A stretch of DNA of 64,000 bases from contig NC_079321.1 in assembly GCF_029931775.1 (NCBI RefSeq), positions 17,442,501-17,506,500 on the forward strand, given 5' to 3'. The position numbers were made by a program, and so were the translations under genes. Below, in pieces: positions 20,413-29,844 of this stretch. This stretch comes from Euleptes europaea. Taxonomy: Eukaryota > Chordata > Lepidosauria > Squamata > Sphaerodactylidae. Below the pieces are notes generated by a model, which saw nothing but the letters and a program-made list of their open reading frames with translations, searched no databases and was not told the DNA's origin. How positions within the stretch are numbered: the first letter of the stretch is position 1; every line of letters starts with the position of its first letter.

Positions 20413-20877
20413 CATACCTGAATCAGATCTGACCAGAGTCATCCGGAGGTTTGTCATGACTCATAACCATTGATAGAAATATCCTGCACGAACTCATCTG
20501 GTCCTAATCATAAAGCCAGTACGGGTAGCAGCCATCATACGCCTTGTGGCAGCGCGTTCCATAAATTAAAATAAGACTATTAAAAGTCAAACGGTGAGAA
20601 GATGCAAGAAGCTGAGCTCCGATAGGCAAAGCCCCAGGACTGCAGACTGTGGAGCTCATTTATTGGTGAATTGCTGAAATCGCTTTCTCCCCAGAGGGAG
20701 GAGGCACTTGTTGTAAATTGTGTTGTGGTTAGGTCCAGCAGACAGCTTTTGAAATGTGTTTCTCTTGCCGAAGTTGGCAAAGAAGCCCGGCTGCTTAACA
20801 CACGACGGAGTTCACAAGCTGTGTCCACGGTCCCCATCCAGTGTCTTGTGCATCAGTCAGACATGAGTTGCGAGATG
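20413..20877. other. KAZALD intron 1, unassigned
   Basis: No recognised feature. The plus-strand frame at 20671-20952 runs into a SINE and is not supported as coding. Confidence 0.4.
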
Positions 20878-21200
20878 ATGATGAAGAAGAGTTGGTTTTT
20901 ATATGCCGACTTTCTCTACTACTTAAGGGTGAATCAAACCGGCTTACAATGACCTTCCCTTCCCCTCCCCACAACAGACACCCTGTGAGGTAGGTGAGGC
21001 TGAGAGGGCTCTAAGAGAGCTGTGACTAGCCCAGGGTCACACAGTTGGCTTTGTGTGTAGGTGTGGGGAAACCAACCCGGTTCTCCAGATTAGCGTCTGC
21101 TGCTCATGTGGAGGAGTGGGGAATCAAACCCACTTCTCCAGATCAGAATCCACCGCTCCAAACCATCGCTCTTAACCACTACACCATTCTGGCTCTCCTC
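20878..21200 (-). repeat. SINE family B, near full length
   Basis: Reverse copy from '(GATGAA)n GAGTTGGTTTTTATATGCC' to the head complement 'ACACCATTCTGGCTCTC'. It includes the duplicated central segments and 'CAGTTGGCTTTGTGTGTAGG'. Confidence 0.92.
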
Positions 21201-21540
21201 AATTCCTGCATGTGTAGTCCCTGACTGAGTAGTGAATATAACCTGCATGGCAATGGGCTTTATCTCCCCTGTTTTCCTGACCTGATATGGCCCCCCGGGG
21301 GGGGGGCACTGTTTGGCATATTGGGGAACCTTATGTGTATACTCAAGGATTTTCCTATTCTGTTAAATATGGCCCTTTCCTTTCCTTTTATCCCTTAGAA
21401 GCTCCTTGATCCATTGATCTTGAGCAGCATATATCTAGTGTTTGAGGGATATAAGGACTGAAACAAATCTTGCCACTGACAATGTAGCCTTGGGGTCCCT
21501 ATCGCTTAGTAGAAAAGGCATTATGTCAGACACAGAGGCA

Positions 21541-22563
21541 TTAGATTTGTATGTTAAAAGGGGGGAGATATAATGTGATCGAAGTTCCTCGTAAAAGCGG
21601 CATTCCAAAAGGGTATGCTAGTGAATCAATAGAGCCAGAAGAGCAAGGACAGGTCCTGTCTGGATATGGTATATTCAAAATTCTGCCCTGCATAACCATA
21701 GAGGGGTTAGCATTCAATCTAGCTAAACAAAAGGCTCCTGAAAGATGAGGAGTTGTCAAATAATATGTATAAGCAGGCAAACCACGTGGTGGTGGTATTC
21801 CGAAGAACTGGGATGAACAGACGCGGCGAGCACGAAAAGTAGTGCTGTTATAATCGAACTCTTTAATGCGCTTTTTAATTTTGGTGAAAGCTTCAGTTTT
21901 CCCAAGGTCTAATAACATATTCTGCAAGAAGCCTACTTATAAAGTAACTGAGCAGGGGGATTAAACTGTTAGCAAAAGTATATACAATTTAATTATGGAC
22001 AGAAGAGAGTGAAGGGGAAGTCAATTATGTTTTGTTATTTCTTAGATTAGGAACTTTTATAGATTCAACTTTATATTGTTAAGTATTAATGGAAAATGAT
22101 TTATGATGTATAAAATGAGAAAACAATAAAAATTTTATTTAAAAAAAAAAAACGTATCCTGCGAGAAGCCCAACAATGACAATTTCTCATCTAAGATTTT
22201 TTCCCATGAGGATTTAAAAGGGTCGTGCTTCAGAGAAGCTAGGAACCCCTCAGTGCTAAAGCACAGTTTAAGGTGTAGTTTAAAGGCGGCCAACCATGCC
22301 CTAGCTTCGAGTGACATTTGGCCAATCTCGGAACGAAGAGTAACGCCAGCAACACATCGAGGGGCATTTAGGAGTTTTCGTAAGAACTGAAGCAATGGAC
22401 GATCTATAGATTCATTGACAACTGTTATCCAGATGGCAACACCAAAAAGAATAATTGGGAATATGGCCATTTCAGCGTGGACTGAAGCTCCTTCATGCAC
22501 AACACAGTCTGGATCTGAATCAGGGACCTTGCACGGGGAAACTGAAGAGAGCTTGCAGTTCAC
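21541..22563 (-). mobile_element. LINE fragment of the 30-kb type, split by an L1 tail
   Basis: Two minus-strand blocks (21541-21937 and 22153-22563) translate to the same kind of protein as 29.85-31.05 kb. One holds RLNANPSMVMQGR...YPDRTCPC...DSLAY; the other holds LRKLLNAPRCVAGVTLRSEI and LEARAWLAAFKL. They lie downstream of a reverse transcriptase core in the related copy. The C-X-C...H-like cluster suggests an element with a C-terminal endonuclease (R4/Dong-like), but the clade is a guess. The copy is degraded. Confidence 0.65.
21938..22152 (+). mobile_element. L1 3' UTR with poly(A), inserted in the LINE
   Basis: Plus-strand tail ending AACAATAAAAATTTTATTTA and a 12-bp poly(A). Flanking copies of TTCTGCAAGAAGCC and TCCTGCGAGAAGCCC look like a diverged target duplication. 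Confidence 0.7.
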
Positions 22564-22913
22564 ATCTGGACATTACGTAGGGCACAAGATGGGTACCTTG
22601 GACCCAGCCTTTGTACTCTGTAATGTGCCAGTGTATGTGGAGCCCATTCCCAAGACCAGCCATTGGGAGAGAGGAATTGTTCTGGGACACACCTGGCTAT
22701 GTGAACCCTCTGTAATATATTCTCATGTTTAGTATTTTAGAGCATTGAAACCAGTATCATTTCCTGGTTATAACAGAGTCCAGTTGGTTTATAACTCAGA
22801 GCCTCCCTTTGGTTTGCATGTAGCTGGTTATAGGGAGGCTCTTTTTTATTGTCTTCAGTCCTCTAGTGGGTTACACATCTGTTTGACAAGCCTCTCAAAT
22901 TTATCTCTTCTAG

Positions 22914-23074
22914 CTCCTGTTATTTCTCTGCCGCCTCAAGATACCCAGAACTCCACAGGAAATGATGTCATTTTTGGTTGCGAGGTGTCTGCGTATCCCA
23001 TGCCACACCTTGAGTGGAAGAAGAAAGGAAACAAAATGTTCTTGCCAGGAGACGATGCTCATATTTCAATCCAG
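22914..23074 (+). CDS. KAZALD1-like: KAZALD-type gene, coding exon 2
   Basis: 161 bp; acceptor TCTTCTAG, donor CCAG|GTATAC; phase 1 to 0. It encodes residues 154-207, the first half of an I-set immunoglobulin domain. The first Ig cysteine is C176 in VIFGCEV, with W188 in HLEWKKKG and an LPGDDAHISIQ segment that matches human KAZALD1 closely. An N-glycosylation site NST lies at 166. The 9.2-kb intron before it is packed with SINEs and MITEs. Confidence 0.95.
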
Positions 23075-23161
23075 GTATACATTGTAAAGTGGGTAAGATC
23101 ACTACAGGGCCAATTTTTTTTTTGTGAGCAGCTATCAAGAGACATGGAGCTTGATCTAGAT

Positions 23162-23436
23162 CACTGGTTCCCAACCGGGGGACCCAGGGGTCCGCGAGAA
23201 CTAAATTAAGGTCCGAGAAACAAAGTTATAAACCCATAATAAATTAACATTTTCAATTAAAAGTTCTCTATTATAAAAATATATATTCAAATATTATTCT
23301 AAGTTTAATGTTTAACTAACAGTTATGATTAAAGTTTATTTTCAAATTCTCGGAGTTTTTATTTTGAACCTTAGGGTCCCTGCTCCGAACAAAAAAGTCC
23401 TAGTGGTCCCTGGTCAAAAAAGGTTGGGAACCACTG
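23162..23436. mobile_element. hAT-like MITE, CACTGGTTCCC family, copy 1
   Basis: 275 bp with inverted ends CACTGGTTCCCAACC and GGTTGGGAACCACTG. The A/T-rich interior includes 'CATAATAAATTAACATTTTC'. Copies are at 28867-29152 and 32702-32987, where 8-bp target duplications are visible. Confidence 0.9.
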
Positions 23437-23619
23437 ATTAAGTGAATTCTCACTTATTCCATTGAGAAAGAAAGTTCAGTGTGTGCCCCAGACTCCCCGT
23501 TAAGATTTAACTTTGACTGCGGGTCTTCACACTGGGGAAGGCTCTTCTCTGCTCTCTCTACAGTTTGCTTGTTTCACCCTTTTAGGAATTCTTAATAGGA
23601 TATTTTATTGCCAAGAGCC

Positions 23620-23985
23620 AAGAGCCAGTGTAGTGCGGTGGATAGAGCAGGGGTGTCGAACTCATTTGTTACGAGGGCCGGATATGACATAAATGTCACT
23701 TGGTCAGGCTGGGCCATGCTTCGCCAGCCCAGATCAAGACTGGGGGGTGAGTGGCTGCCTCAGCTGGCTTGCGGGGCTGGATAAGAGCTCTCAAGGGGCC
23801 GGATCTGGCCTGCGGGCCATGTGTTTGACACCCGTGGGTTAGACTGTCAGACTAGGATCTGGAATACTCACATTTGAATCCCCACTCTACCATAAAAACC
23901 TACTTGGTGACACTGGGCCAGTCATTCTCTCTCAGCCTAGCGTATCTCACAGAGTTGTTGTGAAGATGAAACAGAGGAGTGGAGA
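23620..23985 (+). repeat. SINE family A split by a hAT-like MITE
   Basis: The head AAGAGCCAGTGTAGTGCGG is followed after a 190-bp insert by 'CAGACTAGGATCTGGAATAC' and the rest of the body. The SINE was therefore present before the MITE arrived. Confidence 0.85.
23647..23837. mobile_element. hAT-like MITE, CAGGGGTGTC family
   Basis: Ends are CAGGGGTGTCGAACTC and GTGTTTGACACCCGTG, flanked by GGATAGAG and GGTTAGAC (6 of 8 matching), consistent with a hAT 8-bp duplication. It sits inside a SINE. A truncated relative is at 26708-26790. Confidence 0.8.
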
Positions 23986-23999
23986 GTGGGATTGTCAAC

Positions 24000-24448
24000 C
24001 TCCAGGTATGGATGTGAAGGTGATTTGGCTGCGACATCTGTCACCCTGTTGATCGCCAGGGTTGATTCGGCTGATCTGGCTGGCTAGGCGGGTGTCCCCT
24101 GCCTCCCTCACCGCTCCATGTGCGTCCCTCCCGAAGCTGTGCACTCGGTGGAAGAGGACGACCATCCCAGATAGAAGGAGTGTACCGTTCTTCGGTCAAG
24201 GGTATACGATAGCTGCGCTCCCCTGCTAGAACCTCCAGACAAGAACAACCTCCAGGTATTATCTGGAGATCTCTTGCTATTACAACTGATCTCCAGCTGA
24301 TAGAGATCGGTTCACCTGGAGAAAATGGCCACCTTGGCAATTGGACTCTAGGGCATTGAAGTCCCTCCCCTCCCCAAACCCCGCCCTCCACAGGCTCCAT
24401 CCCAAAATCCTCCTGCAGGTGGCGAACAGGGTCCTGGCAACCCTAGTG
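24000..24448 (-). mobile_element. MITE family with GGGTTGCCA ends, copy c
   Basis: The well-conserved part is 24243-24448, from 'CAACCTCCAGGTATTATCTG' to 'CCTGGCAACCCTAG'. The upstream 240 bp starts with a similar 'GTCAACCTCCAGGTATGGAT' block and holds a GC-rich segment, perhaps a partial internal duplication. Confidence 0.7.
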
Positions 24449-24847
24449 GAGAATTATGTAAGTACCTTTCAATCCCCATTGAGGAGAAAGTCAGATATAA
24501 ATAAAGTAAATAGTAATAAAATAAATGTGAGTGTGCATATTATAGAATAGCTGTAACTCAATCACATATAGTAGCTTAGTGTCTGGCAAGACAGTTATAA
24601 GTTGGATGGAAAAGCAGCCATGTTAGGGCTCATGCATTTCCATTTACGTGTGTACTTGGCATATCAGAGTTAAGATGCATCTGTTCCCTACTCAGATGTT
24701 TAACACCACAAGAGGGACAGGGCTTAACAAACCAGGTATAAATTGTAAATCTGTATACAAATAAACTTCTACAGGCATTTTGAATAAAAGGGGGCAGCCC
24801 CCCCCCCCCGTTTTGCATGTGTTGAGTACCAATCTAGCATGGAGAGC

Positions 24848-25158
24848 TAGCATGGTGTAGTGGTTAAAAGCAGTGGTTTGGAGCGGTGGAGTCTGATCTG
24901 GAGAACCGGGTTTGATTCCCCACTCCTCCACATGTGTGGCGGAGGCTAATCTAGTGAACTGGATTTCTTTCCCCACTCCTACACATGAAGCCAGCTGGGT
25001 GACCTTGGGCAAGTCACATTCTCTCAGCCCCACCTACCTCACAGAGTGTCTGTTGTGGGTAGGGGAAGGGACGGTGATTGTAAGCCGGTTTGAGTCTCCC
25101 TTAAGTGGTAGAGAAAGTCGGCATATAAAAACCAACTCTTCTTCTTCTTCTTCAGTCT
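24848..25158 (+). repeat. SINE family B, near full length
   Basis: Sense copy. The head is AGCTAGCATGGTGTAGTGGT, with box B-like 'GGTTTGATTCCCC'; the body is 'CAGCTGGGTGACCTTGGGCA'; it ends 'AAAACCAACTC' with a (TTC)n tail. Confidence 0.93.
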
Positions 25159-25159
25159 G

Positions 25160-25587
25160 GTGTATTGTAGACATCACCCCGAAAACAGAAAAAATAACCC
25201 ACATGTTGGCATCTTTCCTCTGAGAATAAAAGATCAAAGTACACTATGAGGAACACAATACTGGAAATGAATTATAAACGGGATGCTCCTTTTGCAGTTT
25301 ATAATACCTTCTTGTCTAGGAATACCACAGTGGAGTGGACCTGAGGTCTTGGATCCAACATGGCTGCTTGTTTCATTTCAGGCATAGTTGGGATTTCAGA
25401 AATGGAGCAAGTTTTATGTTTGCTGACTTAAGGAAATGAATCAGAAGTTACTGCAAACGTTCATGCTGGTTTCTCTAATGGTGACTAATAACAGAGTCCT
25501 CAACTTCAAAATATTCTAGTGCAGGTGTGTGTGTGTGTGTGCACAATGAAAGAATTTTTAAGATACCACCACAGTATCTCGCCTAGA
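25160..25587. other. KAZALD intron 2, unassigned
   Basis: Holds a short (GT)n tract near 25527-25541. No exon or repeat is recognised. Confidence 0.45.
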
Positions 25588-25795
25588 GACTTCCAGGTGG
25601 GTACTGAAGATCTCCCAGAATTAAACTAATATCTAGGTTAAGAGATCAATTCTCCTGGAGAGAATGGCTGCTTTGGAGGGTGGACTCTATGGCATTATAT
25701 CGACTTGAGGTCCCTCCCCTCCTGAAACCCCACCCTCCCCAAGCCCCACCTCCAAATCTCCAGGAATTTCTCAACCTGGAGTTGGCAACCCTTTC
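25588..25795 (-). mobile_element. MITE family with GGGTTGCCA ends, copy d
   Basis: Reads 'TTCCAGGTGGGTACTGAAGA', 'GAGATCAATTCTCCTGGAGA', then the 'CTCCCCTCCTGAAACCCCAC' segment and ends 'GAGTTGGCAACCCTTT'. Confidence 0.8.
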
Positions 25796-25914
25796 ACTCT
25801 CAAAGATAATATTAGGACTGATATCAGAATGTAGAAACTGCTCCTAGTAAACAGGGAGCGTGAGAGGGTATGTACATATGCTCCAATGTCCCCAAAACTA
25901 TTGTGACGTAGTCA

Positions 25915-26188
25915 GAAGAAGAAGAAGAGTTGGTTTTTATATGCCTACTTTCTCTACCACTTAAGTAAGAATCAAACCACCTTCCCCTCCCCACAACAGA
26001 CACCTTGTGAGATAGGTGGGGCTGAAAGAGTGTGACTAGCCCAAGGTCACCCAGTGGGGAAACAAATCCAGTTCACCAGATTAGCGTTCACCACTCATGT
26101 GGAAGAGTGGGGAATCAAACCCAGTTTTCCAGATCAGACTCCACTGCTCCAAACTACCGTTCTTAACCACTACACCACACTGGCATGA
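25915..26188 (-). repeat. SINE family B
   Basis: Reverse copy from (GAAGAA)n GAGTTGG to the head complement 'CACCACACTGGCATG', with small internal losses. Confidence 0.9.
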
Positions 26189-26189
26189 C

Positions 26190-26375
26190 AAACTAGGATC
26201 ACAGAGGCCTGGGTTTGAATCCCCCTCCCTGCAGTGATGCTTGCTGGATGATCATGGGCTGGTCATGCTTTTTCTCAGCCTAACCTACTCCACCGGGTTG
26301 TTGTGAAGATAAAATTAGGAAGGGAAAGCCAAGAATGCAGCCCTGAACTCCTTGGAGGAAGGATGGGATAAAAAT
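26190..26375 (+). repeat. SINE family A
   Basis: Sense copy with 'GGCCTGGGTTTGAATCCCCC' and 'GGGTTGTTGTGAAGATAAAA'. It ends just before the polypyrimidine tract of the next KAZALD-type exon. Confidence 0.75.
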
Positions 26376-26457
26376 GTGCTACATAGAGGAAATCTGCAGA
26401 AGAAACAGGGTGAGGATTTCATCTGAGATATTTACTGTTTGTCTTTATTTTTCTCAG

Positions 26458-26602
26458 GCAAGAGGTGGCCCCCAAAAATACAGCGTAACCGGATGGTTAC
26501 AAATTCAAGGAATCAAAAAGTCAGACGAAGGTGTCTACATATGCCAAACGAAAAACAAATATGGGTTTGCCTATTCATCTGCTAGGCTGGAAGTTATTGA
26601 TG
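26458..26602 (+). CDS. KAZALD1-like: KAZALD-type gene, coding exon 3
   Basis: 145 bp; acceptor TTTCTCAG, donor GATG|GTAAAT; phase 0 to 1. It encodes residues 208-255, the second half of the Ig domain: RGGPQKYSVTGWLQIQ is nearly the same in human KAZALD1, and SDEGVYIC carries the D-x-G-x-Y-x-C motif with the second Ig cysteine C236. Splitting of one Ig domain over two exons matches the family. Confidence 0.95.
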
Positions 26603-26707
26603 GTAAATCACTGTGTTAAGATGTCTTCTTTTGAAATAAGGAGTTTCAAGAATAGTTGCCTCATTTGGTAATTTGGGGGGGGGGTCAAGTCACAGTTGAC
26701 TTATGGC

Positions 26708-26792
26708 GACCTTGTAGGGTAGGGGTGTCTAACTCATTTGTTACGAGGGCTGGATATGACATAAATGCCACTTAGTTGAGCCGGGTCGGGCC
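26708..26792. mobile_element. hAT-like MITE fragment, CAGGGGTGTC family
   Basis: Shares 'GGGGTGTCTAACTCATTTGT' and 'GGCTGGATATGACATAAATG' with 23647-23837. The right end is missing. Confidence 0.7.
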
Positions 26793-27059
26793 ATGGGTAC
26801 CATAAAATTTAATGCCAGGTACCGTAGATACAAACTTTATAGAAGACTCTGGGGGTTACCGCATTATGTATTCCCAGCAATGTATCAAGAGTTTGAAAAT
26901 GTTATTAAAAAGATCGCTTTAAAAGGGTTTTTGGATACCACGGCTAAAAAATGGTTGGAAGACGTCTTCACAGCTAAAGGGGCCAAACAAAGTGCGAACA
27001 GTATTTTTTATAACGTTTTCAAACTCTTAATACATCGCTGGGAATACGTAATGGAGTAA
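26793..27059 (+). other. Unrecognised 88-codon open frame
   Basis: Starts inside the MITE fragment and encodes a charged, aromatic-rich peptide ending LIHRWEYVME. The KKWLEDVF...LLIHRW pattern is loosely like the C-terminus of mariner transposases, but I cannot confirm this. It is not part of the KAZALD-type gene. Confidence 0.25.
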
Positions 27060-27114
27060 CCCCCACAGGCAAAGCCAACTAATGATATTATTTTTTTACT
27101 TTATTTTTTACTTA

Positions 27115-27330
27115 AAATACAAGATTGTTTCAAAGCAGGTTTGGGAAAGATCAGAACAAAGCAGGGGAAAGCCTGGAAAGTGGACAAATTAATGGATGAT
27201 GTCGTGTGGATGCTTCCAAACTGGATATTATGATGCTGAGCAAAGGCAGAGCAAAAGTCCTGTAGGGAAGCAGCCTTGGTTTGCTTGACAGATAGCTCTG
27301 TGGATTCTCTCCTTTGGCCAGTGCTTAGCA
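27115..27330. repeat. Unclassified dispersed repeat, copy 2
   Basis: Shares TTTGGGAAAGATCA and following blocks with 1890-2210. Class unknown. Confidence 0.5.
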
Positions 27331-27599
27331 GGAGCACACAAGCAAAATCTCTGCCTAACATCTTTCAGGCTCCCTCATGCAGGACCACCTTGTATGCTGG
27401 GCACCAGCATTGGCTGCTGGGCTGGTGTAGGATGCTCTCCTGCCACTGCTGTTCCTAGTGTGACGCAGAAGTTGGGGGCATGAGGGATACCCTCTGTGCA
27501 TTGTCCTGTGGATCTGGGTGGCAAGGAGGAGGGGGAAAGTTTGCCAGTGGGAATCTGCTTTCCTTACAGAAAAGAGATTGCTGTGATAGGATATGTCAC

Positions 27600-27850
27600 T
27601 GTGATAGGATATGTAGACTTTCTCTACCCCTTAAGGAAGAATCAATCCGGCTTACAATCGCCTTCCCTTCCCCTCCCCACAACAGACACCCTGTGAGGTA
27701 GGTGGGGCTGAGAGAGTTCTGAGAGAACTGTGACTAGCCCAAGGTCACCCAACTGGCTTCATGTGGAGGAGAGGGGAAACCAACCCGGTTCTCCAGATTA
27801 GAGTCTGCTGCTCCTAACCACCGCTCCTAACCACTACACCACGCTGGCTA
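27600..27850 (-). repeat. SINE family B
   Basis: Reverse copy lacking the AAG tail. It runs from 'GTAGACTTTCTCTACCCCTT' through 'GTAGGTGGGGCTGAGAGAGT' to 'ACTACACCACGCTGGC'. An 18-bp direct repeat 'GTGATAGGATATGT' precedes it. Confidence 0.88.
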
Positions 27851-28134
27851 TTTTTCAAGTCTTTGCAGAGATGGAATCATTTAATTTGGGGGGGGGGGCA
27901 TGGAACTACTTTTGACCCTGCTTTCTTCCTATCCTGAACATGAAATAACTATGTTGGCTGCCAGTTTGCTTCTGACTTCATTTTCCAGGTGCTGGTTATG
28001 CCCTTAGTGTGGCCTGCCTGACATCGACCAGATCGTGGGCCTTTCCATCGTGGCTCCTGTTCGGTGGAATTGACTCCCTGAACAGGTGAGGGGAGCCCCC
28101 TCACTGGAGATCTTCAGGAGACACTGCAAGTCTT

Positions 28135-28437
28135 ACAGCGTGGTGTGGTGGTTAAGAGTGGTAGACTCTAATCTGGAGAACCGGGTTTGATTCCCCACTC
28201 CTCCACGAGCTGCAGACTCTAATCTGGTGAACTGGGTTGGTTTCCCCACTCCTCCACATGAAGCCAGCTGGGTGACCTTGGGCTAGTCACAGCTCTCTTC
28301 AAGCTCTCTCAGCCCCACCTACCTCACTTGGTGTCTGTTGTGGGGAGGGGAAGGTGGTTGTAAGCCGGTTTGATTCTTCCTTAAGTGGTAGAGAAAGCCG
28401 TCATACAAAAACCAACTCTTCTTCTTCTTCTTCTATC
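28135..28437 (+). repeat. SINE family B, near full length
   Basis: Sense copy: head 'CAGCGTGGTGTGGTGGTTAA', box B-like 'GGGTTTGATTCCCC', body and (TTC)n tail all present. Confidence 0.93.
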
Positions 28438-28527
28438 TGGTTGCCAGGGCTTTTGTTGGCGTATGAACAGCAAGCTTCTTGGGCAGGAGGAAATTCTATT
28501 TTATTTTAATTTGGAATGTTTTTAGGG

Positions 28528-28740
28528 TAGCCAACTCTGGGTTAGGGAATTCCTAGAAATTTGGAGGGTGGTGGAGTCTGTGGAGGGTGGAGAAGGGATG
28601 GGACTTCAGCCAGGGTATAATGTCATAGAATCCACCCTCCAAAGGAGCCATTTTTCTGCAGGCGAACTGGTCTCTGTCATATGGAGATCAGTTGTAATTC
28701 AGGGAGATATCCAGGCTCCACCTGGAGGATGGCAACTGTA
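28528..28740 (+). mobile_element. MITE family with GGGTTGCCA ends, copy e
   Basis: Begins GGGTAGCCAACTCTGGG and ends near 'GGATGGCAACTG'. It contains the GGAGATCAGTTGTAATTC block of the family. Confidence 0.75.
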
Positions 28741-28858
28741 TTCTCACTGGGTTATTTTGTAAACACTTCCCTTGAACCAAAAGCAAACGCCGAGTGTAAA
28801 TGTTTTCATAAATAAATTAACTATGAAGCTGCCTTATACTGCGCCTGTCCACTGGTCG

Positions 28859-29160
28859 GTCTAGCCCACTGGTTCCCAACCAGGGGTCCATGGACCCCCA
28901 GGGGTCCGCGAGAACTAAATTAAGGTCCGCGAAACAAAGTTATAAACCCATAATAAATTAATATTTTCAATTAAAAGTTCTCTATTATAATATATATATA
29001 TTCAAATATAATTATAAGTTTAATGTTTAACTAACAGTTATGAATAAAGTTTATTTTCAAATTCCCGGAATTTTTATTTTGAACCTTGGGGTCCCTGCAC
29101 CGAACAAAAAAGTCCTAGTGGTCCCTGGTCAAAAAAAGGTTGGGAACCACTGGTCTAGCC
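28859..29160. mobile_element. hAT-like MITE, CACTGGTTCCC family, copy 2
   Basis: Element 28867-29152 flanked by a perfect 8-bp duplication GTCTAGCC (28859-28866 and 29153-29160), diagnostic of hAT. It has matching inverted ends and an A/T-rich interior. It lies in intron 3 of the KAZALD-type gene. Confidence 0.95.
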
Positions 29161-29359
29161 CAATATGGTGTGCTGTGACTGGAAATTGCTCTCCAGACAG
29201 GCAGAGAGGCCTTTCCCATCTCAGCAACATGAGATCTTTGTTAAAGGGACTGGACCTAAACAGTTGCACGTGAAAGGCCGCTATCCCTGAACTAAAACCA
29301 CTCGGTCACCTTCAGCTTTATTTGTTTTAATTTTAAGTCTAGTTCTTCTTACTCTGCAG

Positions 29360-29490
29360 ATTCACTCCCAGCATTTCAGAAATCTCCTGGCAGCCAGATG
29401 ACCACCAGTAATACAGATTATGGAGATTATTTTGATCCTTCTGAAGATGAGGAAGAGCCAGAATATGAATCTGGAGACTATGAAAAATGA
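29360..29490 (+). CDS. KAZALD1-like: KAZALD-type gene, coding exon 4 and stop
   Basis: 131 coding bp; acceptor CTCTGCAG; stop TGA at 29488-29490. It encodes residues 256-298, a tail rich in Asp, Glu and Tyr (DYGDYFDPSEDEEE, PEYESGDYEK). Human KAZALD1 also ends in an acidic tail with tyrosines. Tyrosines next to acidic residues in a secreted protein are candidate sulfation sites. I see no AATAAA in the roughly 350 bp between the stop and the LINE that follows. Confidence 0.93.
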
Positions 29491-29844
29491 AACAAGTTCT
29501 TACTGTGTTAAGGGGATCTTTGTGTCCAGCCCTTGTCCATATCCTATTTTTACTTGCACAACCTCACAAGTTACAACAAATGTTTTCTCAAATTCCACAA
29601 CTCATAAGCAGTTTGTAAATTTGATTCTATTTGTTTTGTGCTCAATCAAATGTTTCTCTAAACTACCCTAGGAAAACCAAGGAAACTGTTTGCACCAGTT
29701 ACTAATTTTGTCAATAGTCACTTCTTTTTTTTCTCTTGTATTCACCTTACTAATTAGGCATTTCTTCTAGATTGCGTATTACATAAATGAAATTTCTTGC
29801 TACTGTCTAGATTAATCCATCTCCCGTAAGTATCCAATTGTGAA
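29491..29844 (+). other. Probable 3' UTR of the KAZALD-type gene
   Basis: A/T-rich, repeat-free sequence directly after the stop. No canonical AATAAA is present. The first ATTAAA (about 29914) lies in the neighbouring LINE, so the poly(A) site is unresolved. Confidence 0.5.

Noticed and set aside
24848-24930. Possible tRNA gene at SINE heads
   Set aside because: The heads carry box A/B-like sequence but no cloverleaf, and they are part of repeated SINE units.
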